64,000 bases of DNA from Candidatus Nitrospira nitrificans (GCF_001458775.1 NZ_CZPZ01000031.1:124001-188000); one strand, 5' to 3'. Counted from the first letter of the stretch, positions 8,400 to 17,016 are shown. The notes: generated by a model not told the origin, from the sequence alone. Numbers and translations are program-made.

Positions 8400-8475
8400 G
8401 GTGTCAATCACCGCATTCAACTCCACGACTGACCAGACCGGATAGTTGCCGACGGCTTGGATAGACCGTTGGATA
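8400..8475 (-). pseudogene. Remnant of a third HD-GYP gene copy
   Basis: Read on the minus strand this piece gives IQRSIQAVGNYPVWSVVEL followed by NAVIDT. It aligns with VQQFIHVVGVYPAGSVVEL in the C-terminal part of the intact HD-GYP gene at 9012-10232. The DNA also matches directly: ATTCAACTCCACGACTGA occurs here and near 9231-9248. The remainder of that gene is missing, so only a short scrap is left. The rest of the 8246-8547 gap holds no gene I can support. Confidence 0.6.
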
Positions 8476-8547
8476 GGATCCCGCTAGCCAGCCGTGGCTG
8501 CCGCTCGGTCCCTGCGGGCTCGAGACCAGGTCCCGAGCAGTAGGATC

Positions 8548-8721
8548 CTACCGGGTGGCGACGGTCTGTGACTCTCGAGCCGCCAGACTCTTTCTTCGAT
8601 TGTTGGAAATGGTACGGTCGATGATCGCGCCGCAGTTGAGGCATTTCCATGCATAGAAGACCAGAAAGAAATCCGAGAACCGCTCCAACATCAGCATCCC
8701 GTTACATTTCGGACATTCCAT
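8548..8721 (-). CDS. Small zinc-ribbon protein
   Basis: The protein has 57 aa from the ATG at 8721, preceded by GGAGG 5 nt upstream; the open frame extends further upstream without a usable site. Two Cys pairs, MECPKCNG at residues 3-6 and WKCLNCGA near residues 25-28, form a probable zinc ribbon with a hydrophobic stretch (FSDFFLVFYA) between them. The tail is basic and polar. Such mini-ribbons may bind nucleic acid or protein. It stands alone between the HD-GYP remnant and the HD-GYP pair. Confidence 0.7.
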   Translation of the reverse strand: MECPKCNGMLMLERFSDFFLVFYAWKCLNCGAIIDRTISNNRRKSLAARESQTVATR

Positions 8722-9011
8722 CGATCCCTCCTCGGTGGTTGTGTGCACAGCTGCTGATGAACTCAAGCAAGAGCCGCGCCACATGGTCCCCATGTCGGTA
8801 GTGCAAGGATTTGACGAGTACGTAGTTACGCGGGGTACGGAATGTTCAGAATATTGACGGTGCAAGAGGGCTCAGTCCGTCAATATGTTGTCGGTTTCTG
8901 TTCAAATGGGGTCGGGAGTCTTTGACGATGTGGTTCTGTCACGAGATCTCGGAAATAGGTGTTGATAGCCGCATGATTAAAGTTGCGAATGTATTCCTGC
9001 GGCGAGAGGGC

Positions 9012-10232
9012 TCATGCCGCTTTCTTGTCGAGGTAGTCGGTCGGATCAATGCCGGACCGCCGGGGATCCAGAATGGCTGTGATCTTGCGATGCGGTGTGG
9101 CTATCTGTGCGACCAGGTCCAGCTCATAAGGCTTGGAGAGCAACGTATTCCCCGCACTTTTGACCAAGAGCACCACCGGCGTCAGCGGCGCATGGTGGTG
9201 GATCTGTTTGACGATGGCGACTTCTCCCGTATTCAACTCCACGACTGAACCTGCCGGATAAACCCCCACCACGTGGATGAATTGCTGGACCAAGGTGGCG
9301 TCCAAATGTCCCTCCAGCGCCAAGCGATAGAGAAACCGTAGAGCCTCATGCGGCACATGTCCCTTGTGGTAGCAGCGATCGCTGGTGATCGCATCGTAGA
9401 TGTCGACGACTGCGGCGATGAGGCCGAATTGGCTGAGTTCGCTTCTGACTCGTCGGTGTGGATACCCGGTGCCGTCTACCCGTTCGTGATGCTCGAGTGC
9501 GGGGCGTAGGTAAGAATCACCCAATCCGGTAGTCGTGGTGAGCACCTCCACTCCCCGTAGGACATGCTGCTTCATGATCTCCATCTCATGCGGTTCAAAC
9601 CGGCCTGGTTTGTTCAGGATTTCCGGAGGGATCTTGGTTTTTCCGATGTCATGCAGCAACGTGCCGACTCCGATCTGATGCAGGGCGGTTCGTTCAAATC
9701 TCAGAGCGCGTCCCAGGGACATGGCCAAGATCGAGGTATTGATGGAGTGGTAGAAGGTGTATTCATCGAACTTCTTGAGTCTCGATAAGCTGGTCAGGGC
9801 ATCGAGATTTCTGAGCACGCTGCCGGTCATGTCGGAGACGACCCGATTGACTTCATTTATATTGATCGCCCGTCCAAGCCTTGTGTCATGCATGGCGTTC
9901 TGCACGATCGTCTTGGCGGCGTGATACACGCGCCTGGCCTCCGGCAGTTCCTCCTCGAATGGGATAGGGGGAGGGACCGATGCCGGTTCTTTTGCTGCCG
10001 CGAACAGGGGATCCGTGGCGATGTCCGGTTCCGCTTCCGGCGTATCCGGAATGTCCTCCGCGTCGAGATTCACCACCAGCGTTCGTACTCCGCTGGCTTT
10101 TAATTGCGCGATTTGCTCGAAGGATGTGACCGTCATTCGGTGTCGAAAAAACGGTGTATCCAGCCAGGACCGATCTAACTTGTCGATCCGCATACCCGGC
10201 TGTAATTCGTCGATGGGGATCCGCTTTTTCAT
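9012..10232 (-). CDS. HD-GYP domain cyclic-di-GMP phosphodiesterase, copy 1
   Basis: The protein has 406 aa from the ATG at 10232. Residues 1-60 match the DUF3391 lead (IPIDELQPGMRIDKLDRSWLDTPFF). The HD-GYP domain covers ~150-330: HD at 194-195, HHERVDGTGYP at 248-258, all catalytic and metal positions present, so c-di-GMP hydrolysis is likely. There is no receiver domain or membrane segment, so DUF3391 is the probable input module. It lies 130 bp downstream of its paralogue, on the same strand and of exactly the same length, which suggests tandem duplication. The Pro-rich linker (65-95) is the least conserved part. Confidence 0.92.
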   Translation of the reverse strand: MKKRIPIDELQPGMRIDKLDRSWLDTPFFRHRMTVTSFEQIAQLKASGVRTLVVNLDAEDIPDTPEAEPDIATDPLFAAAKEPASVPPPIPFEEELPEARRVYHAAKTIVQNAMHDTRLGRAININEVNRVVSDMTGSVLRNLDALTSLSRLKKFDEYTFYHSINTSILAMSLGRALRFERTALHQIGVGTLLHDIGKTKIPPEILNKPGRFEPHEMEIMKQHVLRGVEVLTTTTGLGDSYLRPALEHHERVDGTGYPHRRVRSELSQFGLIAAVVDIYDAITSDRCYHKGHVPHEALRFLYRLALEGHLDATLVQQFIHVVGVYPAGSVVELNTGEVAIVKQIHHHAPLTPVVLLVKSAGNTLLSKPYELDLVAQIATPHRKITAILDPRRSGIDPTDYLDKKAA

Positions 10233-10362
10233 GGCAACAGGAAGGTGAATCGGACTCTCCAGTACACGATATCGGACCCTCTCTTGCAAACCTTGAGACT
10301 CAAGGAGGCGCAGCGGTGCCGTGTCGCGCGGGCGAGCGAGGCTCGATGTTCCTATGACGGAC

Positions 10363-11583
10363 TTATGCGGCTTTCTTATCGAGATAGAGGGTCGGGTCAA
10401 GGCCGGCTTGTTGAGGGGAGAGAACGGTCGTAATGCTCCGACGCGGCGTCTCCGTTTGCCCGGAGAGATCCTGTTCGCGAGGGCTTGAGAGCAGGGTATT
10501 TCCCGCGCTTTTCACGAGGAGCACGACCGGCGCCAATGGCGCCTCATGGTTGATCTGTTTGACGATGCCGGTCTCGCCTGTAGTCAACTCCACGACCGAC
10601 CCGACAGGGTAGACTCCCACGACCTGGATGAATTGCTGGACTAATGCCGGGTCAAGATGGCCTTCGAGCGAGAGGCGATAGAGCAACTGAAGGGCTTGAT
10701 GCGCAGGTTGCCCCTTGTGGTAGCACCGATCGCTCGTCATCGCGTCATAGATATCGACGATGGCCGTGATGAGGCCGAACTGGCTGATGTCTTTCCGAGC
10801 GCGCCGATGCGGATATCCGGCTCCGTTCACCCGTTCATGGTGCTCAAGCGCGGGCTGGACGTATGAATCTCCTAAGTCGGTCGTGCCGGCCAAGACCTCA
10901 ACCCCCCTGAGGACATGTTGCTTCATAATCTCCATCTCGTGCGCTTCAAACCGGCCGGGTTTGTTCAGGATGGCGAGGGGCACTTTCGTTTTTCCGATGT
11001 CATGCAGCAAGGTGCCGACTCCGGCTAAATGCAACATCGACCGGTCGAATCCGAGGCTCTTGCCCAAGGACATGGCCAGCAGGGCGGTATTCACGGAATG
11101 ATAAAAGGTGTATTCGTCGAATCGCTTGAGCCTCGACAGACTGGATAAGGCGTCCGGATTCCGAAAGACGCTGTCGGTCATGTCGGTCACGACCGCCCTC
11201 ACGGCCTCGACGTTGAGCGCTCGTCCCAGCCGCGCGTCATGCATGGCCTCTTGAATGACGGTCTTCGCAGCCTGATATACCTGTCTGGCGACAGCCAGCT
11301 CTTCTTCGAAGGGGACAACCGGCGGCGCCGACACCGATTCCTCCACGACCGGGACATTGGAATCGTCGGCAAGACTCTGCTCCGGTGCCGGCGCTTCTCG
11401 GACCGCTTCCGCATCAATGCGGACGACCAGTGTCCGGACTCCACAGGCCTTCAGCTGCGCGATTTGTTGTGGCGAGGTGATCGTCATTTTGTGCCGAAAA
11501 AAAGGCGTGCTCAGCCAGGAGCGATCGAGCTGTTCGACCAGCATGCCCGGCTGTAGTTCGTCGATTCCGATTCGCTTTGTCAT
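10363..11583 (-). CDS. HD-GYP domain protein, copy 2 (altered HHExxN motif)
   Basis: The protein has 406 aa and aligns with copy 1 without a gap across the N-terminal DUF3391 and HD-GYP domains. HD is at 194-195. The second motif reads HHERVNGAGYP, so residue 253 is Asn where copy 1 has the usual Asp. GYP itself is intact. This may weaken or change catalysis, though HD-GYP proteins tolerate some variation. It is cytoplasmic. The sigma-54 activator gene lies 150 bp downstream on the same strand. Confidence 0.92.
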   Translation of the reverse strand: MTKRIGIDELQPGMLVEQLDRSWLSTPFFRHKMTITSPQQIAQLKACGVRTLVVRIDAEAVREAPAPEQSLADDSNVPVVEESVSAPPVVPFEEELAVARQVYQAAKTVIQEAMHDARLGRALNVEAVRAVVTDMTDSVFRNPDALSSLSRLKRFDEYTFYHSVNTALLAMSLGKSLGFDRSMLHLAGVGTLLHDIGKTKVPLAILNKPGRFEAHEMEIMKQHVLRGVEVLAGTTDLGDSYVQPALEHHERVNGAGYPHRRARKDISQFGLITAIVDIYDAMTSDRCYHKGQPAHQALQLLYRLSLEGHLDPALVQQFIQVVGVYPVGSVVELTTGETGIVKQINHEAPLAPVVLLVKSAGNTLLSSPREQDLSGQTETPRRSITTVLSPQQAGLDPTLYLDKKAA

Positions 11584-11733
11584 AGGATCAGTGGGTGGCG
11601 TGGCTCCTTCTGCTCCGGAGCACTATCGGTCTGCCGTCAGCAAATCTTAAGGCGCACGCGACTGCACCAGAGCCCATATGACGGCGCCAACGCGACCGGG
11701 GTGGATGTGGTGGCTGAAGCGAGGGATGGTTCT

Positions 11734-13071
11734 TCAAGACAGGTGATACTTCGCCATGCGGTAGCGGAGCGTATTGCGGGTCATCTTGAGAAGACGGCTG
11801 GCTTCCGAGATATTGCCGGATGCCTTTCGAAGCGCTTCTTCGAGCATGCGCCTTTCCATGTCCTGAAACGACAGTCCGAAGGCCAGCAACGACGGCTTGG
11901 GACTTTGGTTCGGGCAAGTCGTTGAGGAAGCGGTTCGCACGGATGCCGGTAAATGGGCAGGCTGAATAGTCTCTGCCTTGCATGTGATGGTCAGCCATTC
12001 GACGACATTGTGGAGCTCGCGGACGTTTCCAGGCCAATCGTGGCGTTGAAGCACGGCAAGGGCTGCCGGGTCGATAGCCCGAATGCGGCATCCGCGCTCC
12101 TGTGTGGCTCGCTCCAAGAAAAGCAAGAGAATCGGTTCGATGTCTTCGAGCCGTTCGCGCAGCGGTGGAATGCGCAGCTGGTACACGTTCAGCCGATAGT
12201 AGAGATCGAGGCGGAAACGACCGGCTTTGATGTGGGCGAGGAGATCTTCATTTGTGGCGGCGATGATGCGGATGTCGACCTTGTGGCTGCGGGTATCGCC
12301 CAAGGGATCGATCGTGTGGTTTTCCAGCACACGGAGGAGCTTGGCTTGAGCGGCCGAACTCATTTCTCCGATCTCGTCGAGAAACAATGTTCCTCCCTCC
12401 GCCAGTTGGAATCGTCCTGGTTTGGCCCGCTTGGCGTCGGTAAAGGCTCCCGATTCATAACCGAATAACTCCGACTCCAAGAGATTCTCCGGAATGCCGG
12501 CACAATTCAGCGCGATCAGCGGGCCTTTGGCTCGTGGACTATAGTGGTGAATCGCCTCGGCAAACAGTTCCTTGCCGGTTCCACTGTCCCCGGTGATGAG
12601 GACGGTCGCATCCGTGACCGCCACTTCTTTGGCCAGTTGCTTCATGAGATTCATTTGCGGCGAGACACTGATGATGGATGCGAACGGATCGTGCGGCGAC
12701 GAGGATGGCGCTGGACCGGGATGGTGAAGGGCGCGGGTGATGGCGGGCAACAGATCCTCAAGCAGAATCGGTTTGGCTAGGTAATCCGCGGCCCCGGCGC
12801 GCATGGTTTCTACAGCGTCTTTGAGGGAATGGCGGTCTCCGATCGCAAGGAGGGGTGGGGAGTGGGGCGCCTGACGGGCATATTCAAGGAGGGGCGCCAG
12901 GGTATGGGCATTCCCCTCGGCAACGACCAACGTGGGTGAAATATCAGACCAGAGAGCGAGTCCTCCAGCTATCGTACCGGCTGCGTGAATGTCGGTTTGA
13001 GGCGAAGCTGCGTGGAGGAGTTGCTTGAGCTCGGAGTCTTTGGAGATGAGTAGAAACGTGTGAGGGTTCAT
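11734..13071 (-). CDS. NtrC-family sigma-54-dependent activator with degenerate receiver
   Basis: The protein has 445 aa in three parts. Residues 1-115 form a receiver-like domain that lacks the phosphoacceptor: the strand reads LVVAEGN, with Glu 52 where Asp is expected, while the KP pair at 100-101 is kept. Residues ~133-360 are the AAA+ domain: Walker A GDSGTGKE (161-168), the sigma-54 loop as GAFTDA (208-213) instead of GAFTGA, Walker B LFLDE, and RLNVYQLRIPPLRER. The C-terminus is a Fis-type HTH (NISEASRLLKMTRNTLRYRMAKYHL). It probably works without phosphorylation. Targets are unknown; the HD-GYP pair lies downstream and a cytochrome gene upstream. Confidence 0.92.
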   Translation of the reverse strand: MNPHTFLLISKDSELKQLLHAASPQTDIHAAGTIAGGLALWSDISPTLVVAEGNAHTLAPLLEYARQAPHSPPLLAIGDRHSLKDAVETMRAGAADYLAKPILLEDLLPAITRALHHPGPAPSSSPHDPFASIISVSPQMNLMKQLAKEVAVTDATVLITGDSGTGKELFAEAIHHYSPRAKGPLIALNCAGIPENLLESELFGYESGAFTDAKRAKPGRFQLAEGGTLFLDEIGEMSSAAQAKLLRVLENHTIDPLGDTRSHKVDIRIIAATNEDLLAHIKAGRFRLDLYYRLNVYQLRIPPLRERLEDIEPILLLFLERATQERGCRIRAIDPAALAVLQRHDWPGNVRELHNVVEWLTITCKAETIQPAHLPASVRTASSTTCPNQSPKPSLLAFGLSFQDMERRMLEEALRKASGNISEASRLLKMTRNTLRYRMAKYHLS

Positions 13072-13286
13072 CGGAAGACTCCTTTGTCCAGAGCTCCTGT
13101 AGAACCATCGAAATCAACAATAGCCTATACCTTTTTATGCAAAGAAAGAAAGGGGGGTGAGACAACAGAAGGCACGCCGACAGTCGACGGTGGCGTGGAC
13201 GCTGAATCAGCGAGGCCTTGTCATGAATGCGAACGTACGGTTCAGCTTCTTGCGCGGCACGCTTGGCGGCTGAGGGTAACGAGAAA

Positions 13287-13323
13287 ACGGGCCGTCAGTC
13301 GAAATTCTTGACCGACAGCCCGT
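13287..13323 (-). terminator. Rho-independent terminator of the cytochrome c gene
   Basis: On the minus strand ACGGGCTGTCGGTC pairs with GACTGACGGCCCGT around a 9-nt loop, followed by a TTTTC tract. It lies about 35 nt after the cytochrome stop at 13356, so it closes the nirK-haemoglobin-cytochrome run. Confidence 0.75.
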
Positions 13324-13355
13324 ATCCATATCGCAGAGTGAACGTCCTTCAGCCG

Positions 13356-13814
13356 CTAGTCCTTGTCCTTGCAGAAACTTCGTTCGTAGGCGATGATCGT
13401 CCAGGCTTCTTCCTCGGTGAGCACGCCGCCCTTTACGAGGGCCGGCATACCGGTGCCGGGACTTCCATTCTTCACAACCCAGAAGAGTTCCCCGTCGTTC
13501 CGCTTTTTATGGAACTTGCAATTCGTAAGGTTTCGTGGACCTGGCGTGAGCAGCATTCCACCCGCGCCATCGCCCTCGCCACCCTGACCATGACAGTTTG
13601 CGCAGGTGCCCTTGCCTTCATAGAGCTCCTTGCCCTTGGCGATGATGTCAGGAGTTACGGTGATCGGGCTCTTCACTTTTCGCGCTTCCCCACGTTCAGC
13701 GTCCGGAACACGCGGCTTCAGTGGGTCGGACTCGGGGCCAGACCAACCTGCCGTACTCCACAAGGCAACGGCGATGAAACTACACAACGTCACGATCAAA
13801 CGCTTCCCTCTCAT
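13356..13814 (-). CDS. Small periplasmic c-type cytochrome
   Basis: The protein has 152 aa. The signal peptide spans residues 1-26 (MRGKRLIVTLCSF to GWSG). A single haem-binding site CANCH lies at 71-75, and TGMPAL (Met 123) is the likely axial ligand, giving a class I monohaem cytochrome domain of ~90 residues. LTEEEAWTIIAYERSFCKDKD is the typical C-terminal helix. It could carry electrons to NirK, whose gene lies two places upstream on the same strand, but this is inference from position only. Confidence 0.9.
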   Translation of the reverse strand: MRGKRLIVTLCSFIAVALWSTAGWSGPESDPLKPRVPDAERGEARKVKSPITVTPDIIAKGKELYEGKGTCANCHGQGGEGDGAGGMLLTPGPRNLTNCKFHKKRNDGELFWVVKNGSPGTGMPALVKGGVLTEEEAWTIIAYERSFCKDKD

Positions 13815-13997
13815 GGTTCCTCCTTGGTGATTGCCACTGATGTCCTGCCGGATGGCTACTCGCGCCCCGTGCGCCGAGCCGCATCAAAATCGATACATGA
13901 TAACATTAACATTGTCCTAAGTGGCAGTGCCCATGTCTGGTGGAAATAAGCAGGTTCAGCGCTTGAAAGAAGGTGGGTCTACCAGCATGAGGACCTC

Positions 13998-14027
13998 GTC
14001 AGCCAGGACCGGTGGGCCCTGGCTGAC
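13998..14027. terminator. Perfect 10-bp-stem hairpin after the haemoglobin gene
   Basis: GTCAGCCAGG and CCTGGCTGAC are perfect complements around a 10-nt loop, starting 44 nt past the haemoglobin stop. No T-run follows on either strand, so it may protect a transcript end or attenuate read-through. Confidence 0.4.
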
Positions 14028-14071
14028 GGAAGCTAGCGGGTGACTCGGACAGTGGTCACCACTGCGCGTCG

Positions 14072-14515
14072 TTATGGAACTTCGACAATATCGCTCTTCA
14101 TCGGTCCGAGGACGGCGAGCAACTCGCCCTTTTCTTTCGCCGGCACGTTGAAGGTATCCAAGGCGCTGACCAAGTCTTCCACGAGCGCGTTGAAGGCAGC
14201 GGTGGTGACCTTCATGCCCTTATGCGTCGTCTTCATATCACGGCCCGAGTAGGTGCAGGGACCGCCGCTCGCCGCGCACACCTGCTCGACTAAGAGCTTG
14301 TTGAGCTTCTTGAGGTCGGTCGTCGCGAAAAAGCCGTTGATGCGCTTGTCTGCGCCCACATTGCCGATGAACTTGGTGACCACGGCTTGAATAGCGCCCT
14401 GTCCGCCGAGCCGCTCATAGAGCGACGCATCCGCGGCAAAGGACGTCGCGCTGCTCAACGTCCACGTGGCTGCTATGGCCACTACCATGCTCATAATCTT
14501 CTTGCTCAATGACAT
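14072..14515 (-). CDS. Exported group 1 truncated haemoglobin
   Basis: The protein has 147 aa. The signal peptide ends at about residue 28 (ATSFAAD). The rest matches the truncated haemoglobin TrHb1 fold: SLYERLGGQGAI at the B-helix start, FFATTDLKKLNKLLVEQ, then GRDMKTTHKGMKVT, whose His 98 is the proximal haem ligand. Two Cys (80 and 87, in CAASGGPC) could form a disulphide in the periplasm. TrHbs bind O2 and NO. The gene lies 61 bp downstream of nirK on the same strand, so NO scavenging next to the nitrite reductase is plausible. Confidence 0.9.
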   Translation of the reverse strand: MSLSKKIMSMVVAIAATWTLSSATSFAADASLYERLGGQGAIQAVVTKFIGNVGADKRINGFFATTDLKKLNKLLVEQVCAASGGPCTYSGRDMKTTHKGMKVTTAAFNALVEDLVSALDTFNVPAKEKGELLAVLGPMKSDIVEVP

Positions 14516-14576
14516 ATCGTCTACTCCTTTGTGTGAGAATGAATTGACTGCAAGACCTCCGTACCCCGCTCATTCA

Positions 14577-15530
14577 TTACGGGTTCCAGGGGGTGTTCGG
14601 CATCAACTGACCTTTATAGTCTTTTGGATTTTGGTTGGCGATCACCACGGCAATCGCACCACGCAAGGCGCCCGTTAAGGAGTGGGTCACCACTGGATAG
14701 GCTCCCGGCGACTCCGCGATCATATCGAAGGTGGCTGCGCTGCCCGGACCGACCACATAGGTCTGGACGCCGACGAACTTGTTGGCCGGATTGCCGCTTT
14801 CATAGACGTTGTCCCAGATTTCGGCGATCGGATGGAGCGCGGAAAACTCGTTCGGACCGGCGTTCACGAAATAGATGCGTACCCGTTCACCGACCTTGAC
14901 TTCCAACGGCTCTCCCCCCGGGAAGAACGGATGGTACTTGAAGATCCCGCCGTTGAAAATCGTATTGTCCCACTTCCGGTCGAACATCGCCTGCACGTTG
15001 TCCGGATTCTTCCAGAACTCTGACTGGACCAAGACGAATTCACGATCAGCCTTCGGCCACGCATTGGCATCCTTCGGATCCACGATGATGGCTCCGAACA
15101 TGCCACGGGCGACGTGCTGGATCATGGGGCCCGCGCCGCAGTGGTAGAAAAACACGCCGGGCTTCTTCGCCACGAAGGAGAATTTGTGTGTTTCGCCCGC
15201 TGAAACGGTCTTGTGGTAGTTCTTCAAGAAGTCGAGCTCGGCCGCATGAAAGTCCATCGAATGGGGGAAGGTATTATTCTTGTCGCCGATCAGGGTGAAG
15301 TTGACGGTATCACCCTCTGTGACCCGGACGACCGGGCCCGGCATCTGACCGTTAAAGGTCCAAGCCTTGTATTTCGTCCCGTTCCCGTCGATGACGATTT
15401 CCGTTTCCATCGCTGTGAACGTAACATCATGGACCTTCGCCCCTGCGGACCCCGGCATGGTGATACAGCCGCTGGCCCCCAAGAGAACGGCAAGTCCTAA
15501 TGTAGCTGTGAGCACACGAAACCTCTGCAT
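14577..15530 (-). CDS. nirK: Copper-containing nitrite reductase NirK
   Basis: The protein has 317 aa with two cupredoxin domains. All copper ligands are visible: type 1 copper His 90, Cys 131, His 139 and Met 144; type 2 copper His 95, His 130 and His 283. The catalytic pair Asp 93 (in HSMDFH) and His 233 (ALHPIAE) is present. It reduces nitrite to NO. The N-terminus ends LLGASGC, so Cys 22 may be lipidated and the enzyme anchored facing the periplasm. The haemoglobin and cytochrome genes follow in the same direction. In nitrite oxidisers NirK is often expressed strongly; regulation here may involve the inverted repeats upstream. Confidence 0.96.
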   Translation of the reverse strand: MQRFRVLTATLGLAVLLGASGCITMPGSAGAKVHDVTFTAMETEIVIDGNGTKYKAWTFNGQMPGPVVRVTEGDTVNFTLIGDKNNTFPHSMDFHAAELDFLKNYHKTVSAGETHKFSFVAKKPGVFFYHCGAGPMIQHVARGMFGAIIVDPKDANAWPKADREFVLVQSEFWKNPDNVQAMFDRKWDNTIFNGGIFKYHPFFPGGEPLEVKVGERVRIYFVNAGPNEFSALHPIAEIWDNVYESGNPANKFVGVQTYVVGPGSAATFDMIAESPGAYPVVTHSLTGALRGAIAVVIANQNPKDYKGQLMPNTPWNP

Positions 15531-15697
15531 AGTAGCCTCCCTTTAGATTTTGATGGAACAGAGACGCTGCACTGACGAGCGTGGCGAATTGATCCCCCTC
15601 CCACCCTTCGTCGACAAACGCCCAGTGAACTATGTACCAAATTCAGAAGAAAAAATACAAAGAAAAAATCCGGTTGCGTGCTCAACTGGGCCTAGAT

Positions 15698-15724
15698 GGC
15701 CTTGGCTCAGCCGGAGCCGAGGCC
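15698..15724. promoter_or_regulatory. GC-rich hairpin in the nirK upstream region
   Basis: GGCCTTGGCT and AGCCGAGGCC are complementary with one mismatch around a 7-nt loop, about 170 nt before the nirK start. It could be a leader hairpin or part of a terminator; on the minus strand a T-rich tract follows only some 25 nt later. Confidence 0.35.
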
Positions 15725-15889
15725 ATTTGGGATCGTGTACAGCACAATACATTCCGCGCGAGTTGTGATGGAGGTGGATAACTATAACTTCTGTGCGAAG
15801 TGAATGATCTATCAGGTAGTTAGTAGCGATTGTGAGGCACTGTCGGGAAGATATCGATGTCGTGAATCAAGCCGTCAGGGTCAGGGAAA

Positions 15890-15926
15890 GAATCGAATTA
15901 GATACATTTTGTATCCAATTCGATTC
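15890..15926. promoter_or_regulatory. Long near-perfect palindrome upstream of nirK
   Basis: GAATCGAATT and AATTCGATTC are perfect complements and extend inward as AGATAC / GTATCC with one mismatch, around a 5-nt ATTTT loop: 16-nt arms. It lies between the end of queG (15994) and nirK. It could terminate queG or bind a dimeric regulator. Confidence 0.5.
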
Positions 15927-15993
15927 ACTCAAAACGCTCTCCACGTGCGTAAGGGACAACAACTCATGTGTGAGGAGGAAAGGTGTGGAATGG

Positions 15994-17001
15994 TCACGAG
16001 GGCTTCAAGTTCCGTTGCGCGATGGCGACGTTCCGGAGAAACCCCTGGTGTTTTGCGCGTCGAATCGGGCTGTGTTGAAAAACCGTGGCGAAGGTCCGTT
16101 CATCCAGCTGAGACAGTTCGTTGAGGCGAGGCGAAAGGCTCCAGCGTGAAGGTTGAAACGCCTGTTCCTGAGTCGGCTCGGCTCGGAGATTGAAGGGGCA
16201 CACGTCGAGGCAATCATCGCATCCGAATATTTTGTTTCCCATGCCACCCTGCAACTCATGAGAAATGGCGGTCTCATCACCCCGCAGTTCGATGGTCAGG
16301 TATGAAATACAACGAGTGGCATCGACAACATAGGGCTCCGTGATGGCTCCGGTGGGGCAAGCCTGAAGGCAGAGCGTGCAGCTGCCACAGAGGTCGGTCG
16401 CCGGCTCATCAGCTTCCAGCTCCAATGTGGTCAAAACTTCTCCCAGCAGCAGCCACGAGCCATGCTCCGATGAAACGAGATTGGAATGTTTTCCGATCCA
16501 ACCCAGGCCCGCCTGTTCGGCCCAGGCTTTCTCCATGATGGGGCCGGTATCCGAGTACGAACGGGTTTGAGCGCCGGGCGCCATCCTATGAATCGCCTGT
16601 TCCAGTTGCGTGAGCCTGGAATCAAAAATCTTGTGGTAGTCCTTCCCCCAGGCGTATCTCGCGATGCGGCCATACCCAGGTTGTTCATTCGCGCGATGCT
16701 CAGTGAGGTAGTTGATCCCCAGGGAGATGATCGACCGACAGCCGGGAAGCACCAGGCAGGGATCGGCGCGCTTGTCTGGAGCCCGTTCCATCCAGGCCAT
16801 GGCGCCGTGATGGCCTCGCTGGAGCCATTCGGTGAGGCGGGTGAAGAGGCGTTGCGTGGCGGAGGTCTCGGACTGGGGCGAGGAATGTTTTTGATGGCCG
16901 TCGGCCGCCGACCCTGTCCGTTCGCGGGACACCTGCGTCATCCCAACCGCGTCGAATCCCAGCGCGCGGGCTTCTTGTTTGATGGCGGCCGTGAGGGACA
17001 T
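15994..17001 (-). CDS. queG: Epoxyqueuosine reductase QueG
   Basis: The protein has 335 aa. It converts epoxyqueuosine to queuosine in tRNA with a cobalamin and two 4Fe-4S clusters. Both cluster motifs are present: CGSCTLCLQACP (Cys 205, 208, 211, 215) and CDDCLDVCP (Cys 261, 264, 268). The segment YSDTGPIMEKAWAEQAGLGWIGKH (Asp 151) matches the catalytic part of the family. The length between AGMTQVS and the first cluster is slightly larger than usual because of a Ser/Gln-rich insert at residues 28-50. The enzyme is cytoplasmic. It starts 15 nt after a small exported Cys-rich protein gene. Confidence 0.95.
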   Translation of the reverse strand: MSLTAAIKQEARALGFDAVGMTQVSRERTGSAADGHQKHSSPQSETSATQRLFTRLTEWLQRGHHGAMAWMERAPDKRADPCLVLPGCRSIISLGINYLTEHRANEQPGYGRIARYAWGKDYHKIFDSRLTQLEQAIHRMAPGAQTRSYSDTGPIMEKAWAEQAGLGWIGKHSNLVSSEHGSWLLLGEVLTTLELEADEPATDLCGSCTLCLQACPTGAITEPYVVDATRCISYLTIELRGDETAISHELQGGMGNKIFGCDDCLDVCPFNLRAEPTQEQAFQPSRWSLSPRLNELSQLDERTFATVFQHSPIRRAKHQGFLRNVAIAQRNLKPS

Positions 17002-17016
17002 GGGATATCCGTGAAC

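Larger units (their letters stand above)
15531..15993. other. 463-bp non-coding region upstream of nirK
   Basis: No gene is supported. The region is fairly AT-rich near 15630-15670 (runs of A on the plus strand) and holds the two inverted repeats listed separately. It should contain the nirK promoter, but I cannot place a convincing -35/-10 pair. Confidence 0.5.

Noticed and set aside
13998-14027. Strong terminator after the haemoglobin gene
   Set aside because: The hairpin is perfect but no T-run follows, so it was listed only as a low-confidence hairpin.
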